The position numbers were made by a program, and so were the translations under genes. Shown here in pieces: positions 1-7,496 of a stretch of DNA of 8,699 nucleotides; position 1 is the first letter of the stretch; the number at the start of each line of letters is the position of its first letter. The stretch spans positions 1-8,699 of the forward strand of contig JAJOKY010000002.1 in assembly GCA_021129615.1 (NCBI GenBank), read 5' to 3'. Below the pieces are notes generated by a model. The model worked only from the letters and a program-made list of their open reading frames with translations. It was not told the DNA's origin and did no database searches. This DNA comes from Minisyncoccota bacterium (GTDB lineage: Bacteria; Patescibacteriota; Minisyncoccia; Minisyncoccales; CSSED10-335).

Positions 1-805
1 CAAAATTACCACCGATATAGTGATAGCCAACTTTTTGGACTACACCACTTGCTGAGGCATAAATTGGAGTTCCACAATTATTAGCGATATCAATTGAACT
101 TTCCCAATGGATTACTTGAGTAATAAGCCCTGATGTAGGAGGTATAAGCCAAGAAGAGGATTGGAAAGTGCTACTTCTTTTTTTGACATCCCTAGTTATG
201 ATAGACTTGGGCATTTTCCCCCCAGGAACTATCAAAATATCACCAGTAGAAATCTCTATATCTTTAAGATTATTATAGTTAATAACTATATCTGCATCTA
301 CCCCATACCTAGAAGAGATGCCTTTTATAGTATCTCCCTTCTCTACAATATGAAAAATCCCAGATGTTGGGAGTATTATTAGCTCTTGCTTAGGATTAAT
401 TTTGTTATTTTTTAGATTATTTGCCCAAACAATGGTATCTTTTGATATCTCAAAATTTTCAGATATTTCACTTAGAGTATCACCATCTTGTACGATATAA
501 GAGATTATCTCAGGCCTACTTTCTTTATGGGAGTGGACACCAAGAACTTGAGTTTTGGGATGGAATAGAATAGAGGATGATCTAATGGTATTCCCTTGTG
601 AGACTGAAAGACTGAATGAATCCTGAGGGAGAGCACTTGCAATTAAAAAAACATTATTTTGATTTTTTACCTCATTTAATTGAGTACTACTCTCGATTGG
701 AATAGTGCCCATACCTCTAAAGAATAAAAATCCGAACATACTCACTACTATTATCTTTACAGCAAAAGACAGATCTTTAGAAGATCCCTTATTTTTCTTA
801 GCCAT
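1..805 (-). CDS. Membrane-anchored LysM/M23 peptidase-like protein, C-terminus cut by window edge
   Basis: I translated this by hand: 268 codons are visible from ATG at 805, and the frame runs open off the left edge. A short Lys-rich N-terminus is followed by one hydrophobic segment (about residues 13-33), which predicts an inside-anchored, outward-facing protein. Two LysM peptidoglycan-binding modules follow, at about 102-145 (starting YIVQDGDTLSEIS) and 151-194 (starting FHIVEKGDTIKGIS). From about residue 225 an M23-type domain begins, recognisable by SIDIANNCGTPIYASASGVV. M23 proteins are Zn-dependent endopeptidases that cut peptide bridges in peptidoglycan, or inactive relatives that activate amidases. 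The usual first zinc motif is H-x3-D; here the nearest His is H233, six residues before D239, so the ligand geometry is atypical. The distal H-x-H motif lies outside the window, so activity cannot be judged. It has its own promoter, separate from the upstream gene run. No good ribosome binding site precedes the ATG; a G-rich AGGGGG lies about 21 bases upstream, which is too far. Confidence 0.9.
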   Translation of the reverse strand, partial: MAKKNKGSSKDLSFAVKIIVVSMFGFLFFRGMGTIPIESSTQLNEVKNQNNVFLIASALPQDSFSLSVSQGNTIRSSSILFHPKTQVLGVHSHKESRPEIISYIVQDGDTLSEISENFEISKDTIVWANNLKNNKINPKQELIILPTSGIFHIVEKGDTIKGISSRYGVDADIVINYNNLKDIEISTGDILIVPGGKMPKSIITRDVKKRSSTFQSSSWLIPPTSGLITQVIHWESSIDIANNCGTPIYASASGVVQKVGYHYIGGNF

Positions 806-899
806 ACTGGATATTATCTTTTTAAACCCCCTAACCTGTTGAGTAAAAAAAGTTTTGAGTAGCGTACTAATTTTTTAAATGATATTTTTTAATAACTGA

Positions 900-928
900 A
901 TTTTAGTCTTCTAAGGGGCAAAAGTCAA
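900..928 (-). promoter_or_regulatory. Sigma-70-type promoter for the LysM/M23 gene
   Basis: On the minus strand TTGACT (928-923) is followed by a 17-base spacer and TAAAAT (905-900). Both hexamers match the sigma-70 consensus at five of six positions and the spacing is optimal. Transcription would start near 893, giving a leader of about 88 bases before the ATG at 805. The box lies in the only sizeable gap between the left-hand genes, which fits a new transcription unit. Confidence 0.65.
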
Positions 929-957
929 CTACTTTTTCCACATCTTATAAGACTAAT
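901..957 (-). repeat. Inverted repeat flanking the promoter, plus a 10-base palindrome
   Basis: On the minus strand TTAGTCTT just after the TraR-like stop codon is matched by its exact reverse complement AAGACTAA, which overlaps the -10 box. The arms are 8 bases, about 38 bases apart. The left arm also overlaps a perfect palindrome TCTTATAAGA (952-943). This could be an operator or a weak terminator stem for the upstream genes. In AT-rich DNA such matches can arise by chance. Confidence 0.3.
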
Positions 958-958
958 T

Positions 959-1351
959 TTATTTAGCTACATTTAACTTGGAATTATTATTTTTACACTT
1001 CTTACAGGTCTTTGCTTCTGGTATAAGCTCTATTCTCGCCATACTTATAGGTTCAGAACATAAACTACACTTTCCATATTCTCCTCTATTAATTCTCTCA
1101 ATCGCATTCGTTAGGTTTTGTATTTTTAGCTCTAGGACCTTTTCTATCGATAATAGTGAGCTATACTCCTCTACTTCATCAGCCTCTTCATCAAGAATTC
1201 TATCAGTATTAAAATTTGGGAACCTAGCGTTCCAGTCATTGGGAATAGACTTATTCTCTTTTGCAAATTCATTGATAATTTTTATCAAGCTCTCTTTTTC
1301 AGCTATCATTCTTTCACTTAGCTCTTCTAGTTTTTCTTTTTTAATTTCCAT
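959..1351 (-). CDS. DksA/TraR-type C4 zinc-finger protein
   Basis: This 130-residue protein has the layout of the DksA/TraR family: a helical N-terminal half, an acidic turn DEEADEVEEY (54-63), a second helix, then a C-terminal four-cysteine zinc finger (C95-x2-C98 and C116-x2-C119) with the typical linking sequence ARIELIPEAKTC. Family members bind in the secondary channel of RNA polymerase and alter initiation, often with ppGpp; the paired acidic residues at the tip are the functional part in DksA. It is shorter than E. coli DksA (151 residues) and longer than TraR (73). The start lies one base after the stop of the upstream membrane-protein gene, so it is probably translated by coupling on the same mRNA. 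Whether it is a global regulator or acts on nearby genes cannot be told. Family assignment is firm, exact role is not. Confidence 0.88.
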   Translation of the reverse strand: MEIKKEKLEELSERMIAEKESLIKIINEFAKENKSIPNDWNARFPNFNTDRILDEEADEVEEYSSLLSIEKVLELKIQNLTNAIERINRGEYGKCSLCSEPISMARIELIPEAKTCKKCKNNNSKLNVAK

Positions 1352-1352
1352 T

Positions 1353-2441
1353 TTATTTTAAATTATTTAGTGAATGCTTAATTGCCCGTTGAGAGGTTGC
1401 GAGTATAAATAAGTTGGAATCTTCTCTTTGGACAAGAGAATAGCAAATCTTATTTTCATCGACATACTCTTGACAGCGGACTATGTCTCGATCTTGAATT
1501 GATGGGATAAATTCTTCAACTAATATTTCAGGATTTCTCCCAAGCAATAAGATAAATTCTGAAAGATATTCCCTTGTATCATATTCCCATCCCCTCATTA
1601 CCTCTAAAAATCCCTCACTTTCTATCACCTTAGCTATAAAAATAAGATCAACTCTTTCTTCAAATAGATAAGCGAACAACCCAAAAGTTTCTCTATCTAC
1701 TCTATTATTAAACTCTAGCGGTAAATTAAGATTAAGGCTACCCAATAATAATTCTATAGATACAGGGACTAACCCTTCTTCACTTTCTGTTTTTAAAACT
1801 AGAGAGGATAGAGATCCTTCTTCTGCATTTAATCTTATCTGCTCAAGAGTGCTCTGTGAAAAATTATTAATCTCTATTATTATAGGATCCTGTCCAGTGT
1901 TCTCAGCAAAAAATGAGATTGGCTGGGCTTCAGTGATGATAGGCGGCTCTTTAGTTTCATCATTTTTTATAACCTCGCTAGCGATATCTGTTACTGGATC
2001 TCTTCGAATCATCTGATATATAACCAAGAAAGCGACAAGAGCCGATAGAACAAATATTACAATAATCATTATTCTGATAAGAATTTTTTCTTTTTTATAG
2101 GGATTAGGGCTGATAGAAATTGATCTAGACTCTCTCTTTTCTTTTTTATTACTGTCTTCTGTTGGTATTTGGTGATCTTCCCCATTGATTCTCTTTAAAA
2201 ATTCCCTTCTCTCTTTTTCCTCTTTTGCTTTTTGGGAGAACAGGGGAGTTGCTTCTTTTTTTATCTCTAATGAATCTACCCCTTCTAGTGGTGGGAAGAC
2301 ATCAAGCTCTCTATTAACATTCTCTAATGTTGACCCTTTCGTGATACTAATATCTACCTCTTTTTTATTTCCAACATCATCAATCGGGGCACTTGAGCCC
2401 TTTTTTTGTTGCTTCTTTAGATATTCTTGATAAAAAGACAT
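1353..2441 (-). CDS. Single-pass membrane protein of unknown function
   Basis: I cannot name a function for this 362-residue protein. Residues 1-118 are hydrophilic, charged and probably disordered, with a short conserved-looking start MSFYQEYLKK. A single transmembrane helix follows at about 119-145, preceded by lysines and followed by MIRR. Residues 146-362 form a folded-looking alpha/beta domain, including FLEVMRGWEYD (278-288), then FIPSIQDRDIVRC (311-323) and CYSLVQREDSNLFILATS (333-350). Charge distribution does not clearly settle which side faces out; no signal peptide is seen. The layout recalls uncharacterised single-pass proteins I have seen in Patescibacteria genomes, but that is memory and not checked. 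It begins three bases after the stop of the upstream coiled-coil gene and ends one base before the zinc-finger gene, so all three are probably co-transcribed. Its first residues resemble those of the upstream coiled-coil protein (MSLYTQYQED). Confidence 0.85.
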   Translation of the reverse strand: MSFYQEYLKKQQKKGSSAPIDDVGNKKEVDISITKGSTLENVNRELDVFPPLEGVDSLEIKKEATPLFSQKAKEEKERREFLKRINGEDHQIPTEDSNKKEKRESRSISISPNPYKKEKILIRIMIIVIFVLSALVAFLVIYQMIRRDPVTDIASEVIKNDETKEPPIITEAQPISFFAENTGQDPIIIEINNFSQSTLEQIRLNAEEGSLSSLVLKTESEEGLVPVSIELLLGSLNLNLPLEFNNRVDRETFGLFAYLFEERVDLIFIAKVIESEGFLEVMRGWEYDTREYLSEFILLLGRNPEILVEEFIPSIQDRDIVRCQEYVDENKICYSLVQREDSNLFILATSQRAIKHSLNNLK

Positions 2442-2444
2442 ATA

Positions 2445-3770
2445 TTATAAATTATTTTTTTCTTGTTTAGCTAACTCTAACATAAAATTGAAAAACTCTG
2501 GGTTTTCTTTAATCTTTACAAGGTCTAACTCAGTACTAGAAGAGTTTTTTTCGATATAAGAAACTACGATATCATAGTCACTTTTCTCTAAAGACTCGCT
2601 GGAGTTGATTTTCGGATCTTCAATAACCATAGTATCTTTCCCCCTCTCTATTGTTTCTTCCTCTCTATTTTTTACACCCTCTCTTACCTGTGATTCATCC
2701 TGATCAAGCTGTGGATCCTCGGTAGGGGCAGGAGCACCTTGGGCTTGTCCTTCTTCTATTCCTTTTTCCTTGACTTCTTTCACTTTTTGTCTCTCAATTT
2801 TTTCTAACCTCTCTATCTCTTCTTCTTTTTGTTGCTTACTCTCTTCTTCCCTTTTTTGCCTCCTAACTTCCTCCACTCTTTCAGTCTCTGCCTGCTTAGC
2901 TTCTTCTATCCTCTTCTCTTTTTTAATTGCTTTTTCATCATTTACTCCCTCTTGAGTATCTTCTTTATCGCCCTCAAGAGACTCGTTTATTTTCTCTATC
3001 TTATTGATTAGATCCTTTTTTCTTTTTATTATTCCAGAAATTTCTTTCTCTTCTATGTCAATCTCTCTTATCCTACTATAAATTGGCCATTTTTTAGACT
3101 CAAGACTCCTCCTCTTATCTTCAATTTCCCTTCTCTCTTTTTCAGTTTTTCTCTTCTCCTCTGTATTAACTAGTTCAATTTTTCTACTCTGAATGCTTGT
3201 TTCATCTTTTTCTATCCCTAGTAATTCCTCATCTATACTGGCAAGACTAGAGTTTAAATCATCTTTCTCTCTTAATATCTCCTCCCTTTTGCTCTCTATT
3301 CCATCGCTAATTTTTTCTATTTCTTCTAATTTTTTTTCAAAAATTTCTTTCTCTTTCTTGAGACTATCTTCCTTTATGAAAAAAGACAGCCTATCTCTTT
3401 TATTAAGTATTTTTTGATATTTAATTTCGGTTTCCTTTATAGATTTCTCCAGATCTTTCAGCTTATCTTCTTCTGCCCACCTTAACTCCTCAATATCTCT
3501 TCTCTTATTCTCAATAGCTATCATTTCTTCAGATATCTTTTTCTGCCCCTCAGAGCTAGTCTCAGTTTTTCGTTTTTTTTCAAGATCGATCTCTTCTTCT
3601 TCTATCTTATTCCTCGCTCTTTCTATAGATTTAATGGAATCGACTAGGGCTTCTTTTTTTCTGTTCAGCTCTTTTTTTTCATTAGAAACAGCCTCCTCTT
3701 CCTTCATAACAATCTGAAGACTTTCTTCTTTTTCTTCTTTATCTTCTTGATATTGTGTATATAGAGACAT
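2445..3770 (-). CDS. Charged coiled-coil protein B, paralogue of the upstream gene
   Basis: This 441-residue protein is dominated by Lys, Glu, Arg and Ile/Leu in heptad-like spacing and has no cysteine, signal peptide or membrane segment, so a long cytoplasmic coiled coil is predicted. The core (about 15-262) carries a motif KRRDIEELRWAEEDKL (89-104), with Y118 exactly 20 residues after W98; a weaker second copy lies around W228. A Lys/Glu/Gln-rich arm (about 278-340) follows, then a Pro/Gly/Gln linker with GQAQGAPAPTEDPQ (341-354). A small C-terminal domain starts at YDIVVSYIEKNSSS (399-412) and contains PEFFNFMLEL. The core and C-terminal domain match the neighbouring gene, but there the charged arm precedes the core. 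Structural parallels include SMC-, myosin- or filament-like proteins; charge bias makes generic matches misleading. Function unknown. A 40-base gap separates it from the upstream gene, with no ribosome binding site or convincing promoter. Confidence 0.87.
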   Translation of the reverse strand: MSLYTQYQEDKEEKEESLQIVMKEEEAVSNEKKELNRKKEALVDSIKSIERARNKIEEEEIDLEKKRKTETSSEGQKKISEEMIAIENKRRDIEELRWAEEDKLKDLEKSIKETEIKYQKILNKRDRLSFFIKEDSLKKEKEIFEKKLEEIEKISDGIESKREEILREKDDLNSSLASIDEELLGIEKDETSIQSRKIELVNTEEKRKTEKERREIEDKRRSLESKKWPIYSRIREIDIEEKEISGIIKRKKDLINKIEKINESLEGDKEDTQEGVNDEKAIKKEKRIEEAKQAETERVEEVRRQKREEESKQQKEEEIERLEKIERQKVKEVKEKGIEEGQAQGAPAPTEDPQLDQDESQVREGVKNREEETIERGKDTMVIEDPKINSSESLEKSDYDIVVSYIEKNSSSTELDLVKIKENPEFFNFMLELAKQEKNNL

Positions 3771-3810
3771 ATTTTTTACTTTAATGTTTTTTTCTATTAT
3801 TGGGATTCTT

Positions 3811-5367
3811 TTAATCGGACTCTATTTGATCTAATATATAATTTAAAAAATTATTATCAATTTTTATCCTTTCTATGTCTTCTTCTGGAGAATCTGAGTT
3901 TTTATAAATATACTCTTTAATGATATCATAATTTTCATTTTTTTCCATCTCTGATAAAGATTTTTCTTTATTATTTGACTGAGTAGGTATATCAGCTAAG
4001 GTTATTTTTTCTATTTTTTTTCGTATAAGGGCCTCCTTGTTTTCTATTTTCTGATACCTATTTTTCTCTTTCTCTAATTCTTTTTCAAGGCTTTTAATAA
4101 CAATCTCTTTAGGTTTTCTCTTTTCTTCATTTTCTCTTATTTTGTCTTCAACTAACCATCTCTCTTTCTCTATCTCTCTTAACCTGATTGGGTCTTTTTC
4201 TGAAGACTCTTTTGCTTCAATATTTCTTCTTTCTTCTGTTAAAATCTCTCCATCTCTTGTAATTGAATATAACTCTTCATTAACATCTCTATTTCTAGCT
4301 ATAATTTTATCAAGATTTTTTTGGATTGAGGACTTTGACAATAGTATGTTATTTAGCTCTATCTCTAATGCGTCCCTCTCTTTGTCGAGCCTTATCTTTT
4401 CTAGTTTTGAATAGATATTCTCCAGAGAAGAGCTGTTTTTAAAACTAGCCTCTTCTATCTTCTCATATCTTTTTGTAATCTCTTCTATCTCGTTTGAAAT
4501 TTTAAGAAGCTTATCGTCCCAACCCCACCTCTCTTCTTCAATAGCCCTCCTTTTTTTCCTCCAAACCCAAAGGTCCTCTTCAGTGTTTTTTTTGTCTTTT
4601 TGAGGATCTATTCCTGCTTCCTTCTCTTCTATCTCTCTTTCTTTTGCCTTCACCTTATCTAAAGACACAGAAATGTCTCTTTTCTTTTTTTCTAGCTCAT
4701 TTTTTTCAGAGATTAAGATCTCCTTAATAATCAATATCTCTTTACCTTTTTCTTTTAAATCATCAATTTTTGTAAGCAGGGCTCCTTCACTTTCTTCTTC
4801 CTCTCTTTTTATCTTTTCCTCCTCTTCCCTCTCTATCTCTTCTTCTTTTTGTCTTTTAATTGTTTCTCTTTTTTTAGACTCTTCTTTTTGTCTCTTAGCT
4901 TCTTCTCTTCTCTTTTTTTCCTCCTCTTTTTCTTCTTCTATTCTTTTATTCTGTTCTTCTATCTCCCTTTTCTCTTTTTCTTGCCTTATAATCTCTTCTT
5001 TTTGTCTCTCAACCATCTCTGCTTTTTTGATTTCCTCTTTTCGTCGCTCGGCTTCTCTTTTTTGTTCCTCTACCTTTTCATCCTCTTTTTTTTCTACTCC
5101 TTCAATCTCTATTTCCTTCTTTTCTTTTACCTCACCCCCACCTTTATCCTGCTCTTCTTTTTTAATCTTTTTACCAAAAGAGCTTTGGTTATCTTGCTTT
5201 GTATTGTCAATTAATTTTTCTTCTTTCTCTTTAATTATGATAGGGGGTTTCTCATTCTTTGTCTCTTTTTTTATATGGCTACCGCTTAATGCATCAATAT
5301 CTTTTTGCATTGTCCTTATATTATCACTTCTATCCTTATTGTTTTTTTCCACCTCTTCTTTTCTCAT
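3811..5367 (-). CDS. Charged coiled-coil protein A, unknown function
   Basis: No family can be named for this 518-residue protein. The N-terminus (1-45) contains NIRTMQKDIDALSG and a short PPIII patch. Residues about 80-195 are a nearly pure Lys/Glu/Arg arm with recurring RQKEE units, likely a single alpha-helix or coiled coil. The core (about 200-455) holds two copies of a Trp-containing motif: RRAIEEERWGWDDKL (273-287) and LREIEKERWLVEDKI (396-410). After each comes a conserved tyrosine: Y301, 20 residues after W281, and Y438, 34 residues after W404 (two extra heptads). The C-terminus (480-518) is a separate domain beginning YDIIKEYIYKNSDS, which closely matches that of the next gene. No membrane segment or signal peptide is present. 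The ATG at 5367 follows the pnp stop by 11 bases, so it is probably on the pnp transcript. A scaffold or filament role is inference only. Confidence 0.87.
   Translation of the reverse strand: MRKEEVEKNNKDRSDNIRTMQKDIDALSGSHIKKETKNEKPPIIIKEKEEKLIDNTKQDNQSSFGKKIKKEEQDKGGGEVKEKKEIEIEGVEKKEDEKVEEQKREAERRKEEIKKAEMVERQKEEIIRQEKEKREIEEQNKRIEEEKEEEKKRREEAKRQKEESKKRETIKRQKEEEIEREEEEKIKREEEESEGALLTKIDDLKEKGKEILIIKEILISEKNELEKKKRDISVSLDKVKAKEREIEEKEAGIDPQKDKKNTEEDLWVWRKKRRAIEEERWGWDDKLLKISNEIEEITKRYEKIEEASFKNSSSLENIYSKLEKIRLDKERDALEIELNNILLSKSSIQKNLDKIIARNRDVNEELYSITRDGEILTEERRNIEAKESSEKDPIRLREIEKERWLVEDKIRENEEKRKPKEIVIKSLEKELEKEKNRYQKIENKEALIRKKIEKITLADIPTQSNNKEKSLSEMEKNENYDIIKEYIYKNSDSPEEDIERIKIDNNFLNYILDQIESD
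4899..4939 (+). repeat. 41-base uninterrupted polypyrimidine tract (polypurine mRNA)
   Basis: The plus strand has only C and T from 4899 to 4939, inside a much longer stretch with very few purines (about 4780-5160). It encodes the Lys/Glu arm of coiled-coil protein A on the minus strand, where AAA/AAG/GAA/GAG/AGA codons give an almost purely purine mRNA. It is best explained by coding content, though such tracts can form triplex DNA or stable R-loops and are prone to slippage. Confidence 0.7.
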
Positions 5368-5378
5368 TCTTTTATTTC

Positions 5379-7481
5379 TTAATAAGCATCTTTTATAGAG
5401 AGACTAATTCTTCCCTGATTATCAATTCCGACCACTTTAACAGAAACTATCTCTCCAACCTTTACAATATCTTCCACTTTATCTACCCGATCATTAGAAA
5501 GTTTAGATACATGGACTAGCCCATCCTGCCCTGGTAAAATTTCCACAAAGGCTCCAAAATCGAGAATCCTCTTTACTTCTCCCTTAAAAATTTCCCCAAT
5601 CTCAACCTCTCTAACGATGCTTTTTACCCATTCAACAGCCTTTTCAGCTGATTCCTTTTTGTTAGAAGTAATAAAAATTACCCCCGAATCCTGTATGTCT
5701 ATTGTAGCCCCAGTTTTATCTATAATCTCATTAATTACCTTACCACCAGGTCCGATAACCTCTTTTATCTTATCAGGATTAATCTTAAATGAGATAACTC
5801 TAGGAGCATATTTTGAAAGATTTTTTCTAGGGCTACCCAAAACCTCTTTCATTTTCCCCAAAATTTTAAGACGAGTTTTTTCAGCGCGATCAAGGGCTTC
5901 ATTAAAAACTATATCATCGATCCCTCTAATTTTAGAATCCATCTGGATAACGGTTACCCCCTCATCTGTTCCTGCAACCTTAAGATCCATCCCCCCATAA
6001 TGGTCTTCAAGTCCCTGTATATCAGTAAGTAATTTATATTCCATATTTTGCTTATTTTGTATTATTCCTATCGATATACCAGCTACAGGTTTTTTTATAG
6101 GAACACCAGCATCCATTAGGGCTAATGATGTACTACAAATCGAAGCCATTGAAGTTGATCCATTAGAGGAAAGAATCTCAGAGACGACTCTAATCGTATA
6201 TGGAAAGTCATCGATACTTGGAAGAATCGGAACAATCGCTCTTTCAGATAATGTCCCGTGTCCGATATCTCTTCTACTCGGACCTCTCATTGATTTTATT
6301 TCACCAACTGAATAGGGGAGAAAATTGTAGTGGTGTATAAATCTTTTTTCCTTAGGTCCTTCCATCGATTCTATCAATTGGTAATCTCCGGGAGGACCCA
6401 GTGTTAAAGTTGATAAAACCTTAGTTTGCCCTCTTGAAAATAGACCAACTCCATGAAGTCTTGGAAGAACACCTACCCGACCTTCTATTTCTCTCAGTTG
6501 GTCAACCTCTCTTCCATCGGGGCGACTCCCACCAGAAAGAATCTCTTTTTTAATGATTTCTTCGGTTTTATCTTCAATAAATAAGAAAAATTGCTTTATT
6601 TTTTCTCTGTCGTCTGGGTATTTTTTTTGTAAAACAGCAGAGACCCTCTCTTTTAACTTCTCAATTATATCTAATCGTCTTGCCTTATCTTTTTCGCTTA
6701 AAGCAACAACGATATCGTCTCCCACTATTTCAGATATCTCTTTTTTAAATAGCTCATCTATTACTACTGGTTCTATTTCAATTTTTTTCTGTCCAATCTC
6801 TCTTGTAATCTCTTCTTGAATATCACAAAGCTTCCCTATATACTCTTTAGCAAAAATAAAGGCTTTATGGATAATGCTATTTTTAGATTCTTTAAAATCT
6901 CCATCAATCATATTGATAGAGATATTGTTTCCATCTTTAACTCCTGTGAAAACTACATCAATAGGACTATTTTTCCTTTCAATATAGGTCGGGTTTGCTA
7001 TAAATTGATTATCTTTAATTCCGACCCTTACTGCTCCTACTGGTCCATTGAATGGTATATCAGAAATCATTAGTGCTACTGATGATGAAACTAGTCCTAG
7101 TATGTCGGGAGCATTTTCTTCGTCCCACGAGAAGCAAGTTGAAATTATTTGGACCTCTCTACCTTTAAGATTTTTTGGGAAAGCTGGCCTCAGAGCTCTA
7201 TCGATAAGTCTTGAGGTGATAGTAGCTGCATCTGATGATTTCCCCTCTCTTCTGGTATATCTTGATCCACCTATTTTGCCGCTAGCATAAAATTTTTCTT
7301 CAAAATCAACAACCATAGGAAAAAAATCCATATCCTCCTTTACCTTTCTAGACATAGTTACAGCAGAAAAAACTACAGTGTCTCCATATTGGACAAAAAC
7401 ACTACCATTAGATTGTTCAGCCAAACTATTTGGTTTAATAGTAATCTCTTTTTCTCCAACTAAAACTCTATATTCTTTCAT
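5379..7481 (-). CDS. pnp: Polynucleotide phosphorylase (PNPase)
   Basis: PNPase degrades RNA 3' to 5' with phosphate, releasing nucleoside diphosphates, and can run in reverse to add tails. The 700-residue length is normal. Domains in order: first RNase PH core (about 1-215) with YTRREGKSSD (75-84); an all-helical linker (about 240-310); second, catalytic RNase PH core (about 315-545) starting SGGSRPDGRE, with the phosphate-binding SSNGSTSMAS (438-447) and EDHYGGMDLK, whose D493, D499 and K501 match E. coli D486, D492 and K494; a KH domain (about 560-615) with GPGG at 577-580; and an S1 domain (about 626-697). The two RNA-binding domains and active site look intact. The gene follows the NYN gene by 15 bases and rpsO lies one gene further up, a variant of the common rpsO-pnp order. 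In E. coli pnp is autoregulated through RNase III cleavage of its leader; here no room exists for such a leader. The start has no Shine-Dalgarno sequence but agrees with the family N-terminus. Confidence 0.98.
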   Translation of the reverse strand: MKEYRVLVGEKEITIKPNSLAEQSNGSVFVQYGDTVVFSAVTMSRKVKEDMDFFPMVVDFEEKFYASGKIGGSRYTRREGKSSDAATITSRLIDRALRPAFPKNLKGREVQIISTCFSWDEENAPDILGLVSSSVALMISDIPFNGPVGAVRVGIKDNQFIANPTYIERKNSPIDVVFTGVKDGNNISINMIDGDFKESKNSIIHKAFIFAKEYIGKLCDIQEEITREIGQKKIEIEPVVIDELFKKEISEIVGDDIVVALSEKDKARRLDIIEKLKERVSAVLQKKYPDDREKIKQFFLFIEDKTEEIIKKEILSGGSRPDGREVDQLREIEGRVGVLPRLHGVGLFSRGQTKVLSTLTLGPPGDYQLIESMEGPKEKRFIHHYNFLPYSVGEIKSMRGPSRRDIGHGTLSERAIVPILPSIDDFPYTIRVVSEILSSNGSTSMASICSTSLALMDAGVPIKKPVAGISIGIIQNKQNMEYKLLTDIQGLEDHYGGMDLKVAGTDEGVTVIQMDSKIRGIDDIVFNEALDRAEKTRLKILGKMKEVLGSPRKNLSKYAPRVISFKINPDKIKEVIGPGGKVINEIIDKTGATIDIQDSGVIFITSNKKESAEKAVEWVKSIVREVEIGEIFKGEVKRILDFGAFVEILPGQDGLVHVSKLSNDRVDKVEDIVKVGEIVSVKVVGIDNQGRISLSIKDAY

Positions 7482-7496
7482 AGGTTGTAGGTTACA

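Noticed and set aside
161..382. Plus-strand open frame of 73 codons
   Set aside because: It is opposite the LysM modules, which read continuously on the minus strand; the peptide has no recognisable feature.
978..1361. Plus-strand open frame of 127 codons
   Set aside because: It lies opposite the zinc-finger gene, whose four-cysteine motif and family layout are clear on the minus strand.
2445..5367. SMC, RecN or tail-tape/TolA-type identity for the coiled-coil proteins
   Set aside because: No Walker A or B motif, no ATPase head, no membrane anchor and no phage or Tol genes nearby; resemblance is only to generic charged helices.
4673..5398. Long plus-strand open frame (241 codons) rich in Ser, Phe and Leu, and similar ones at 2770-3011, 3193-3417 and 4849-5214
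   Set aside because: They are antisense to Lys/Glu-rich coiled-coil genes; reversed GAA/AAG codons give Phe/Leu/Ser strings that only imitate membrane proteins.
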